A stretch of DNA of 5,195 nucleotides from an uncultured Eubacteriales bacterium (GCA_934725345.1 CAKVBG010000068.1:1-5195); one strand, 5' to 3'; positions 1 to 5,195 are shown, counted from the first letter of the stretch. A program made the numbers and translations. Notes: a model not told the origin generated them from the letters alone.

Positions 1-795
1 GTACTGAAGTGGTATCCCAATTTTTAGATTCTTAATTTCCTGGCTAAGTTTTTCCTGGGTATTAAATTTTACCTTCGGATTTGAAGTTGAATCTTTTGGG
101 TCGTACTTAGCAATTGCATCGAATACTATTGAAACATCTTCTGTGGTCTTAGCAATAGGTCCTATTTGGTCTAAACTTGAAGCATAGGCAATCAGTCCAT
201 ATCGAGATACACTACCATACGTAGGTTTAAGACCAACCACACCGCAAAAACTCGCAGGCTGACGCACCGATCCACCAGTATCCGAGCCTAGACCATAAGG
301 AGCTATATTTCCACCAACCGCTGAAGCAACTCCCCCTGAACTTCCTCCGGAAACATGATTTAAATTATGAGGATTTTTAGCTCCACCTATACAAGAGGTT
401 TCACAAGAAGACCCCATAGCAAACTCGTCCATGTTGGTTTTACCTAAAAGAACCGCATTTTCGCTTTGAAGTGTATCCCATACACTGGCATTGTATATTG
501 GCACATAACCCTTAAGAATTTTAGAACAACAGGTGGTTTCAATGTTTTTAGTTGAGATATTATCTTTAAGTGTCATGGGAATTCCTTCGAGAAGCCCCAA
601 ATCACTCCCTGAACTTATTTTTCCATCTACTTTATCCGCAGTTTTTAAAGCCGCCTCTTTACAAACTGTAACATAAGCATTCAAAGGGCTTTTTTCTATC
701 TCGTTTAAATAGTTTTGAGTAAGTTCCCGGCAGGAAAATTCTTTTTCTGAAAGAGACTTATTTAAGCGTTTTATAACGGATTTACTCATGCTCAT
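1..795 (-). CDS. gatA: Asp-tRNA(Asn)/Glu-tRNA(Gln) amidotransferase subunit A, N-terminal part
   Basis: The first 265 residues of GatA are present; the frame is open to the window edge, and the family is usually about 480-490 residues. GatA is the glutaminase subunit of the cytosolic GatCAB complex: it releases ammonia from glutamine, and GatB uses it to amidate Asp-tRNA(Asn) or Glu-tRNA(Gln). The amidase-signature catalytic triad is visible: Lys77 in PMTLKDN, the cis-Ser Ser152 in VSGGSSGG, and the nucleophile Ser176 in [10 protein letters not shown]. Their spacing (75 and 99 residues from the Lys) matches what I recall of characterised GatA proteins. Other typical blocks are [13 protein letters not shown] and [14 protein letters not shown]. 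The ATG at 795 is chosen because AAGGAG (810-805) lies 9 nt upstream; the in-frame ATG at 789 would be 15 nt away. The gene starts 36 nt after gatC and is probably translated from the same mRNA. Seven cysteines in this part is slightly high. Identity is secure; only the 3' half is missing. Confidence 0.97.
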   Translation of the reverse strand, partial: MSMSKSVIKRLNKSLSEKEFSCRELTQNYLNEIEKSPLNAYVTVCKEAALKTADKVDGKISSGSDLGLLEGIPMTLKDNISTKNIETTCCSKILKGYVPIYNASVWDTLQSENAVLLGKTNMDEFAMGSSCETSCIGGAKNPHNLNHVSGGSSGGVASAVGGNIAPYGLGSDTGGSVRQPASFCGVVGLKPTYGSVSRYGLIAYASSLDQIGPIAKTTEDVSIVFDAIAKYDPKDSTSNPKVKFNTQEKLSQEIKNLKIGIPLQY

Positions 796-831
796 TTACA
801 TACACTCCTTGGTTTGAACATTTGTTGTAAT

Positions 832-1113
832 TTACTTGGATTTTTCTACGTAGAAGAAGCCATCCTTGCCTCCATGGGCGTTTTTTAAAATTTCTTCTCG
901 TGGGAAAGACTCTACAACTTCATCAACATGAAAGGCATTAGATAGATCATTTATTTCGTTTTGGCAAAACTCCGAAGGTACTTCTACTGAATTAATTTGG
1001 CTTACAAACTCTACCATTGATGACATATCTTTTATGGAAGTTTCTATTTCAGAATCATCTAGATACAGCTTGGAAAGATTTGAAATGTTAATAACATCTT
1101 TTTTAGTAATCAC
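832..1113 (-). CDS. gatC: Asp-tRNA(Asn)/Glu-tRNA(Gln) amidotransferase subunit C
   Basis: This 93-residue protein has the usual GatC length (about 95) and pattern: an N-terminal helical part (INISNLSKLYL, then EFVSQINSVEV), a middle segment with NAFHVDEV, and the C-terminal signature FPREEILKNAHGGKDGFFYV. GatC wraps around the GatA-GatB interface and stabilises the heterotrimer; it has no catalytic residues. Translation starts at a GTG (1113-1111), supported by GGAGG at 1125-1121 with a 7-nt spacer and by the lack of a better in-frame ATG nearby. The gene begins 17 nt after the aspS stop and ends 36 nt before gatA, so the three are almost certainly co-transcribed. The non-ATG start may lower initiation, but the Shine-Dalgarno sequence is strong. 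GatC sequences diverge readily, so the match rests on the C-terminal signature and on position next to gatA. Confidence 0.94.
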   Translation of the reverse strand: MITKKDVINISNLSKLYLDDSEIETSIKDMSSMVEFVSQINSVEVPSEFCQNEINDLSNAFHVDEVVESFPREEILKNAHGGKDGFFYVEKSK

Positions 1114-1125
1114 GCAAAACCCTCC
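1114..1125 (-). promoter_or_regulatory. gatC ribosome binding site deciding a GTG start
   Basis: GGAGG (1125-1121) lies 7 nt upstream of the GTG at 1113. The site sits wholly in the 17-nt gap after the aspS stop codon, so ribosomes finishing aspS could re-initiate here. This spacing is the main reason for choosing GTG rather than a downstream codon. Confidence 0.8.
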
Positions 1126-1130
1126 GTATT

Positions 1131-2891
1131 TTATTTTTGTTGTCCTCTGAGCTTTATATGAACTTCTCTTAGTTGCTGCTCGCTAACTTCACTCGGAGAT
1201 CCCAGCATTACGTCCTGAGCATTACTATTCATCGGGAAAGCAATAATTTCACGTATATTTTCCTCTTCAGATAAAATCATTATCATCCTATCAAGACCCG
1301 GTGCCATTCCTGCATGAGGAGGTGCTCCGTATTGGAAAGCATTGTAAAGAGCAGAGAATTTTTCTTTGATGTCTTCCTCGGTATATCCTGCAATTTCAAA
1401 TGCTTTGAGCATTATTTCTCTATCATGATTTCTAACCGCTCCAGAAGAAAGCTCTATTCCATTGCAAACAAGGTCGTACTGATAAGCTAGAATATCCAAA
1501 GGATTTTTATTCACTAGTGCATCCAGCCCACCTTGAGGCATCGAAAATGGATTATGAGTGAATATTATGGTGTTGGTTTCTTCATCTAGCTCATACATGG
1601 GGAAATCTACCACAAAGCAAAATTCTATTCTATCTGTATCAATTAAATTTAAACGGTTAGCGAGTTCAGTTCTGATTTGTCCGGCAAACTTTGCAGCAGC
1701 TTTTTTTGTATCTGCAATGAAATATACAACCGCTCCACTTGAAATTTTGCAAATCTTTGCAAGAACTTCACGTTTATCTTCAGGGATAAACTTGTTTATT
1801 GGACCGCTTAGTTCCAAATTTTCTCCTACTTTAACATACCCAAGGCCCTTCATACCAATGCTTAGAGCAAAATCCTGCATTTTATCAAAGAATTTTCTGG
1901 GCTGTGAAGCGCAGTCAGGAACGCATATAGCTCTTATTGTTTTGCCCTCAAATGCTGCAAATCCTGAACCTTCAAAAACTTCAGTTACGTCGACTATTCT
2001 CAAAGGGTTACGCAAATCAGGTTTATCCGAACCAAATTCTAACATTGCTTGAGAATAGGAAATTCTAGGGAAAGGTTTAGGTGAAACTTTTTTGTTTGAA
2101 AATTTAGTAAATGTGTCGTAGATAATATCTTCTGAAACTTTGAATACGTCCTCTTGAGTTGCAAAGGACATCTCAAAATCCAATTGATAAAATTCTCCAG
2201 GAGACCTGTCTGCACGGGCATCTTCGTCGCGGAAACATGGTGCTATCTGAAAATATCTATCAAAGCCAGAAACCATGAGTAATTGCTTAAATATCTGCGG
2301 TGCCTGAGGCAAAGCGTAAAATTTACCACTGTGCTTTCTGCTTGGAATCAAATAATCACGAGCACCTTCTGGAGATGACGCTGAAAGTAAAGGAGTTTGA
2401 ATTTCGGTGAATCCTAAATCATGCATTTTATTTCTTAAGAAGTGAAGTATATCTGAACGAAGTGTAATTCTGTTATGGACTTTCGGATTTCTCAAATCTA
2501 AAAAGCGATACTTAAGTCTGAGTTCTTCTTTAGTTTCTAAGGAGTCAGTAACTTCAAAGGGCAACATGGAGTTACATTTCCCAACTATTTCCATGCTCTC
2601 ACATTTTAGTTCTATCATACCCGTTGCGAGCTTAGGATTGATGTTTTCCTCCGAGCGTTTTGCTACTTCTCCAAAAACAGATACAGCACTCTCTCTAGAA
2701 AGATTTTTTACAGCATTTGAATCGTTAAAAACAACCTGTACGCAGCCGTAGTGATCCCTCAAATCAACGAAGGTAATTCCACCGTGGTCGCGAATATTTT
2801 CAACCCAACCAGCTAAGCGAATTTTCTTTCCTATCATCTCTTGACTAACTTTTCCACAGTACTCTGTGCGATACTTGTTTTCTAAAACCAT
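1131..2891 (-). CDS. aspS: Aspartyl-tRNA synthetase, bacterial type, probably non-discriminating
   Basis: This cytosolic class IIb synthetase attaches aspartate to tRNA(Asp) and probably also to tRNA(Asn). At 586 residues it has normal bacterial length. Residues about 8-105 are the OB-fold anticodon-binding domain (RTEYCG at 8-13, GWVENIRDHGG at 28-38). The catalytic core follows, with motif 1 near 153-170, the QAPQIFKQ loop at 196-203 and motif 2 with FRDE at 220-223. A GAD insertion lies at about 295-420, and motif 3 has GLDR with Arg535. All the class II signature residues I can check are intact. His36 in DHGG matches the His associated with non-discriminating AspRS (Leu in the E. coli enzyme); the second reported determinant position appears to be Glu82, neither Gly nor Lys. 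Together with gatC-gatA directly downstream, this suggests transamidation-based Asn-tRNA synthesis (inference). The ATG at 2891 follows GGAGG (2908-2904) by a rather long 12 nt. It is the first gene of the operon, with a promoter at 2967-2995. Several motif variants resemble the alphaproteobacterial subtype. Confidence 0.97.
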   Translation of the reverse strand: MVLENKYRTEYCGKVSQEMIGKKIRLAGWVENIRDHGGITFVDLRDHYGCVQVVFNDSNAVKNLSRESAVSVFGEVAKRSEENINPKLATGMIELKCESMEIVGKCNSMLPFEVTDSLETKEELRLKYRFLDLRNPKVHNRITLRSDILHFLRNKMHDLGFTEIQTPLLSASSPEGARDYLIPSRKHSGKFYALPQAPQIFKQLLMVSGFDRYFQIAPCFRDEDARADRSPGEFYQLDFEMSFATQEDVFKVSEDIIYDTFTKFSNKKVSPKPFPRISYSQAMLEFGSDKPDLRNPLRIVDVTEVFEGSGFAAFEGKTIRAICVPDCASQPRKFFDKMQDFALSIGMKGLGYVKVGENLELSGPINKFIPEDKREVLAKICKISSGAVVYFIADTKKAAAKFAGQIRTELANRLNLIDTDRIEFCFVVDFPMYELDEETNTIIFTHNPFSMPQGGLDALVNKNPLDILAYQYDLVCNGIELSSGAVRNHDREIMLKAFEIAGYTEEDIKEKFSALYNAFQYGAPPHAGMAPGLDRMIMILSEEENIREIIAFPMNSNAQDVMLGSPSEVSEQQLREVHIKLRGQQK

Positions 2892-2966
2892 AATACTTTG
2901 CTTCCTCCATTTAAAAATATTTCCTCAATCGGATAGATTTAACCTCATAGTTTAAAAACTACTTGA

Positions 2967-2995
2967 ATTATAGCATCATAGGACAATATCTTCAA
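2967..2995 (-). promoter_or_regulatory. Predicted sigma-A promoter of the aspS-gatC-gatA operon
   Basis: Read on the minus strand, TTGAAG (2995-2990) is followed after 17 nt by a perfect TATAAT (2972-2967). The -35 box matches consensus at 4 of 6 positions. The predicted start is near 2960, giving a leader of about 69 nt before the aspS ATG. That leader is too short for a T-box riboswitch, and I see no other known leader element. It does contain a small 6-bp inverted repeat (TAGTTT/AAACTA, 2948-2961) at its very beginning. Confidence 0.7.
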
Positions 2996-3083
2996 CAACT
3001 CATTTTAAAAGTGCAATGTCTACATAATTTTATAATGCTAAAAAAATAATAGGTTTATTCTAAACAAACTTGAAACCAACTTG

Positions 3084-3111
3084 TTGATTGTCTGTAATTT
3101 TTTGTTATAAT
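3084..3111 (+). promoter_or_regulatory. Predicted promoter of the M23 peptidase gene, with extended -10
   Basis: TTGATT (3084-3089) is followed after 16 nt by a perfect TATAAT (3106-3111). A TG one base upstream of the -10 box (3103-3104) makes it an extended -10 element. The predicted start is near 3118, giving a leader of about 70 nt. The pattern is that of the housekeeping sigma factor; I see no sporulation-sigma signature. Confidence 0.7.
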
Positions 3112-3157
3112 TATTTAAGAAGTGTTCAGATATGTAACTTTTTTTGGAATTGTATGC

Positions 3158-3178
3158 CCTCTAGAAAACTATAGGAGG
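3158..3178 (+). promoter_or_regulatory. M23-gene ribosome binding site inside a small hairpin
   Basis: AGGAGG (3173-3178) is the Shine-Dalgarno sequence for the ATG at 3191, with a long 12-nt spacer. Directly upstream, CCTCTAG (3158-3164) can pair with CTATAGG (3169-3175) across an AAAA loop with one mismatch, and CCTC can alternatively pair with GAGG at 3175-3178. Either fold would cover part of the Shine-Dalgarno sequence and could lower translation. The binding site itself is clear; a regulatory role of the fold is inference. Confidence 0.55.
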
Positions 3179-3190
3179 ATAATTTAAAAG

Positions 3191-4564
3191 ATGTGTTTTC
3201 GTTGCAAATCATCAAAATCTGGCGAGACAAAAAATAAAAAATTGATAAGTAAAAAAATCTCGGTTCCCCTTTCCACTCTCTTACTATTTATGACTACAGT
3301 GGTTTACTGGAATAATCAAAATTACGGTTTAGCACTTGAATATGAAGGTCAAGAAATTGCTACTATCTCAAATGAAAAAGTATATGAAGAAGCCGAAAAT
3401 CTCATAAGAAGTCAAATCACACCCCAAGAAAAGTCCAAAATGGAAAAAGTTAACACTAAAATAAAACTTACTACCGTCAACAAAGAAGAATGTTGTAAAC
3501 ACCCTGAAGTAGTGAAAGAAAAAATCATAGAGAAATCAAATGATATCGTAAACTCAGCGTGGGGAGTATATATCGAGGGTAAACTTATCGCAGTTGGAGA
3601 ATCCGAGGAAAGCATACACACCGTACTAAATCAAATTCTGGAAGAAAGTCAGTCCAATTACAAAGACAAAAATGCTATAGCTGAATTCGAAGATAAAATA
3701 GAAATAAAAAAGGGCATTTTTTCATCTGAAAAAATTTGTGACTCAAAAAAATTGAAAGATATTCTGTGTAGTTCCAAACAAAAAACTACTAATTACACAG
3801 TAACCGAAAATGATTCTGTCGTGAGCATTGCCGAAAAATTTGGTATGCAGCCTGCAGCTCTACTTGGACTTAATAACAAAACCAATAAAGATAGCATATG
3901 TTGCGGAGACAAGCTACAAGTTCTAGTAACTGAAGATTTACTGCACATCAAAGTTGTTTGCACAGAAAACCAAATAAATAAGCTACCTTTTGAAACTATC
4001 GAAACACAAGACCCCGATTCCAAAAAAGGCACTCAAATCACTGTTCAAGAAGGTGTTGACGGTGAGGAATGTGTAAAGTATGAAGTTCAATATCAAAATG
4101 GTAGAGAAATTGATAGAAAACAGCTTTCATCTGAAATAACACTAAAGCCCATTTCAAAGATAATTTCCATTGGAACAAAACAAGAAGAATATATCTGGCC
4201 TGTACCATTTACTAAAAATATAACTAGTTATTTTGGTCCTAGAGATGGTGGATATCACTATGGCATTGACATCGCGTGGCCGGGTGTTTATAAAAAAGAA
4301 ATTGTTGCAGCTAAAGCCGGGGCAATTGAGAAAGTTTCTAAGGGAAATAGAGGATATGGTAATCATTTAATAATTCAGCACCATGATGGAACTCAAACTT
4401 TGTATGCACACTGTGAAAGTATAAGTGTGAAAGAAAAACAAGAAGTTGGACAAGGTGATGTTATAGCTAAGGTTGGAAGCACTGGACAATCTACCGGACC
4501 TCATCTACACTTTGAAATTCGTGTAAATAAAATCAGACAAGACCCCCTTAAGTTTATAAAATAA
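3191..4564 (+). CDS. LysM-G5-M23 family peptidoglycan endopeptidase, membrane-anchored or secreted
   Basis: This 457-residue protein is a predicted cell-wall hydrolase that cuts peptide cross-links in peptidoglycan outside the membrane. Residues 1-22 are basic; about 23-39 form one hydrophobic segment, either a membrane anchor or a signal peptide (no clear cleavage site, though GLA before residue 49 is possible). Two short related modules follow (about 48-72 and 125-150, sharing the pattern EGxxIA). A LysM peptidoglycan-binding domain lies at about 201-247 (NYTVTENDSVVSIAEKFG) and a G5-like region at about 250-329 (LPFETIETQD, GVDGEE, NGREIDR). The C-terminal M23/LytM domain (about 343-455) has all expected residues: zinc ligands His356 and Asp360 (HYGID) and His440, plus His407 and His438 (HLHFE). 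It should therefore be active, unlike degenerate SpoIIQ-type members. Eleven cysteines, including CC at 101-102 and 237-238 and an N-terminal CFRC, are unusual for an exported protein. It has its own promoter and terminator, divergent from aspS. The substrate bond is unknown. Confidence 0.92.
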   Translation: MCFRCKSSKSGETKNKKLISKKISVPLSTLLLFMTTVVYWNNQNYGLALEYEGQEIATISNEKVYEEAENLIRSQITPQEKSKMEKVNTKIKLTTVNKEECCKHPEVVKEKIIEKSNDIVNSAWGVYIEGKLIAVGESEESIHTVLNQILEESQSNYKDKNAIAEFEDKIEIKKGIFSSEKICDSKKLKDILCSSKQKTTNYTVTENDSVVSIAEKFGMQPAALLGLNNKTNKDSICCGDKLQVLVTEDLLHIKVVCTENQINKLPFETIETQDPDSKKGTQITVQEGVDGEECVKYEVQYQNGREIDRKQLSSEITLKPISKIISIGTKQEEYIWPVPFTKNITSYFGPRDGGYHYGIDIAWPGVYKKEIVAAKAGAIEKVSKGNRGYGNHLIIQHHDGTQTLYAHCESISVKEKQEVGQGDVIAKVGSTGQSTGPHLHFEIRVNKIRQDPLKFIK

Positions 4565-4569
4565 TATAA

Positions 4570-4599
4570 CCACTAGATAGAGTATCTAGTGGATTTTTT
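4570..4599 (+). terminator. Rho-independent terminator of the M23 gene, possibly bidirectional
   Basis: A perfect 10-bp stem (CCACTAGATA, 4570-4579, with TATCTAGTGG, 4583-4592) has a 3-nt GAG loop and is followed by A and six T (4594-4599). It begins 6 nt after the M23 stop codon. On the minus strand the same stem is followed by a broken but U-rich tract (4569-4556), so it could also end the transcript of the small minus-strand gene that stops at 4613. Confidence 0.93.
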
Positions 4600-4612
4600 G
4601 AATAATATCTAA

Positions 4613-4888
4613 TTAATCCGAAAGTTCTGGAGGTGGTAAAACATCCTCTACTGGTGGTCCTCCTGGAGGAGCAGGCAATATACGAGGCTCCGGACATCTA
4701 GGGGGCTTCCTATGTGGTTTCTTTATTTTTATTTTGGGAATTTCATCCGGAGATTTTTCAACTAAGTCATAAATTTTAGCATCGTCAGAAATAACAACAT
4801 ATCCGCCGTCCTTGAGTTCAACTGCTCTAAGTCCTCCAGATACGTTATCTAAATCTTCTTTACTTAAATCTCTTTTGTTCTCTTTCAT
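4613..4888 (-). CDS. Small double-glycine-leader peptide with proline-rich core (putative RiPP/bacteriocin-like precursor)
   Basis: This 91-residue protein is not one I recognise by name. Residues 1-19 resemble the leader of peptides exported by peptidase-containing ABC transporters: a charged start, LSKEDLDNVS (8-17) and Gly18-Gly19, matching the bacteriocin-type LS-x-E-x-L-x-x-V-x-GG pattern. Cleavage after Gly19 would leave 72 residues. The first part (20-45) looks foldable, with AVELKDGGYVVISDD. Residues 52-69 are strongly basic and proline-rich (KIKIKKPHRKPP, one Cys at 65). The tail 72-91 is rich in Pro and Gly and acidic at the end. Fifteen prolines all fall between 47 and 87. The ATG at 4888 has AGGAG (4902-4898) 9 nt upstream and a consensus promoter behind it, so expression is likely. 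No transporter, radical SAM enzyme, cyclase or immunity gene lies in the window. A plain secreted Pro-rich peptide or signalling peptide is an alternative. The reading frame is firm; the function is open. Confidence 0.75.
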   Translation of the reverse strand: MKENKRDLSKEDLDNVSGGLRAVELKDGGYVVISDDAKIYDLVEKSPDEIPKIKIKKPHRKPPRCPEPRILPAPPGGPPVEDVLPPPELSD

Positions 4889-4916
4889 AGTACAACACTC
4901 CTAACCCTTTGAATTT

Positions 4917-4939
4917 TTGGCAACCTTTGAGGTTACCAA
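4917..4939 (-). promoter_or_regulatory. Inverted repeat at the predicted start of the small-peptide mRNA
   Basis: TTGGCAACCT (4917-4926) and AGGTTACCAA (4930-4939) form a 10-bp inverted repeat around a 3-nt spacer. In minus-strand RNA all ten positions pair, one as G-U; in plus-strand RNA the same position is a C-A mismatch, which favours a role in the minus-strand transcript. It begins at or next to the predicted +1 (near 4938-4936), so it could be a 5'-terminal mRNA-stabilising hairpin or a repressor operator. No U-run follows on the minus strand, so it is not a terminator of that transcript. Confidence 0.6.
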
Positions 4940-4943
4940 GTTT

Positions 4944-4971
4944 ATTATACTATATCTATAAAAAATGTCAA
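4944..4971 (-). promoter_or_regulatory. Full-consensus sigma-A promoter of the small-peptide gene
   Basis: On the minus strand a perfect TTGACA (4971-4966) and a perfect TATAAT (4949-4944) are separated by 16 nt. This is the best promoter in the window and suggests strong transcription unless repressed. The leader would be about 50 nt. It lies between the small-peptide gene and the upstream membrane-protein gene, so the two need not share a transcript. Confidence 0.85.
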
Positions 4972-4980
4972 CTTATTTTT

Positions 4981-5008
4981 ATAAAAATATTTCAAACGCC
5001 AAATATTT
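4981..5008 (-). terminator. Weak AT-only hairpin after the membrane-protein gene
   Basis: AAATATTT occurs at 5001-5008 and again at 4985-4992; being self-complementary, the copies can form an 8-bp stem around an 8-nt loop. On the minus strand the second arm runs into TTAT, giving a short U-rich end. It sits 22 nt after the stop of the partial gene at 5031. The stem has no G-C pair, so it would be a poor terminator. Confidence 0.3.
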
Positions 5009-5030
5009 ATCCAAATTGATGAAATTTACT

Positions 5031-5195
5031 CTAACTTTTATTGACTCCAATTATCCCTCCCAAACATCCAGAAAGAATAATTGCAATTGCTTTCCACAGT
5101 AAAAACAAAGTCATTTCACTGTTTGAAACTATAATTCCTCCTATGAAAATTATTGAAAACATTCCAAGCCCACAAGCTAGACCATATAGTATCCC
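5031..5195 (-). CDS. C-terminal part of a small two-helix membrane protein, TIGR04086/YrzE-like
   Basis: The last 54 codons of a minus-strand gene are present, ending at TAG (5033-5031); the start lies beyond the right edge. Two hydrophobic segments are clear: about residues 2-23 of the fragment (rich in Gly and Ile) and 28-51, ending in SGCLGGIIGVNKS. The GGIIGVN end after the final helix is what I remember from the TIGR04086 family of small (about 120-residue) hydrophobic Firmicute proteins that includes B. subtilis YrzE; their function is unknown to me. If so, a little under half of the protein is seen. The open frame to the edge, hydrophobic pattern and sensible stop make it a real gene. 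The family assignment rests on a short stretch. It could otherwise be another small integral membrane protein. Confidence 0.7.
   Translation of the reverse strand, partial: GILYGLACGLGMFSIIFIGGIIVSNSEMTLFLLWKAIAIILSGCLGGIIGVNKS

Larger units (their letters stand above)
2892..3190. other. Divergent intergenic region between aspS and the M23 peptidase gene
   Basis: This 299-bp non-coding stretch is very AT-rich. It holds the aspS promoter (2967-2995), the M23-gene promoter (3084-3111), both leaders and both ribosome binding sites. The two promoters point away from each other with about 88 bp between their -35 boxes. That middle part (2996-3083) has another TATAAT on the plus strand at 3031-3036 but no convincing -35 box for it. 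I see no tRNA, riboswitch or small gene here. Confidence 0.7.

Noticed and set aside
1558..2052. A 164-codon open frame on the plus strand inside aspS
   Set aside because: It is fully antisense to a well-conserved part of aspS and has no recognisable domain. The minus-strand gene explains the coding pattern.
2039..2221. A 60-codon minus-strand frame inside aspS
   Set aside because: It lies in another frame of conserved aspS coding sequence and shows no sign of being a gene.
2892..2966. T-box or other tRNA-sensing leader before aspS
   Set aside because: The leader is only about 69 nt and lacks a T-box sequence and a terminator/antiterminator pair.
3031..3036. A third TATAAT on the plus strand as an extra promoter
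   Set aside because: No acceptable -35 box lies 15-19 nt upstream, and such hexamers are expected by chance in AT-rich DNA.
3120..3145. Attenuator-like stem plus T-run in the M23 leader
   Set aside because: The stem (AAGT/ACTT plus one bulged pair) is too weak, and it starts at the predicted transcription start itself.
3154..3174. A six-codon upstream frame (MPSRKL) before the M23 gene
   Set aside because: It has only a weak GGA upstream and no evident regulatory codon run, so it is likely chance.
3412..4366. Three minus-strand open frames (3412-3621, 3793-4032, 4154-4366) opposite the M23 gene
   Set aside because: They are antisense to the LysM/G5/M23 coding region and have no family resemblance; the hydrophobic look comes from the complementary strand of Lys/Glu-rich codons.
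4917..4939. The inverted repeat read as an intrinsic terminator
   Set aside because: On the minus strand it is followed by AAAAATTC rather than a U-run, and on the plus strand the tail is a broken TTTATTAT with one mismatch in the stem and no gene reading into it.

Overview
The window looks like chromosomal DNA from an AT-rich, low-GC Gram-positive bacterium, most likely an anaerobic Clostridia-type Firmicute. Supporting signs are strong GGAGG-type ribosome binding sites, sigma-A-like promoters with TATAAT boxes, a LysM/G5/M23 cell-wall enzyme, the C-terminus of a hydrophobic protein resembling the Firmicute TIGR04086 (YrzE-like) family, and many cysteines even in an exported protein. No mobile element, CRISPR array, rRNA or tRNA gene was found.

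Layout. Positions 1-2891 (minus strand) hold a tight three-gene operon read right to left: aspS (aspartyl-tRNA synthetase), gatC, and the N-terminal 265 codons of gatA, which runs off the left edge. A good promoter lies before aspS at 2967-2995. AspRS has a His in the DHGG segment of its anticodon-binding domain, the residue linked to non-discriminating AspRS. With GatCA directly downstream, the likely job of the operon is to mischarge tRNA(Asn) with Asp and then amidate it (and possibly Glu-tRNA(Gln)). gatB is expected just outside the window.

Positions 2892-3190 are a divergent intergenic region with one promoter for each side. Positions 3191-4564 (plus strand) encode a membrane-anchored or secreted peptidoglycan endopeptidase with a hydrophobic N-terminal segment, two short repeated N-terminal modules, LysM, a G5-like region and a complete M23/LytM catalytic domain. 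A perfect 10-bp hairpin terminator follows at 4570-4599.

Positions 4613-4888 (minus strand) encode a 91-residue peptide that is the most interesting item. It starts with a double-glycine leader (LSKEDLDNVSGG) and continues into a 72-residue proline-rich, centrally basic, acid-tailed putative core. It has its own promoter with perfect TTGACA and TATAAT boxes and an inverted repeat at the predicted transcription start. No exporter or modifying enzyme is visible here. At the right edge (5031-5195, minus strand) is the C-terminal half of a small two-helix membrane protein.
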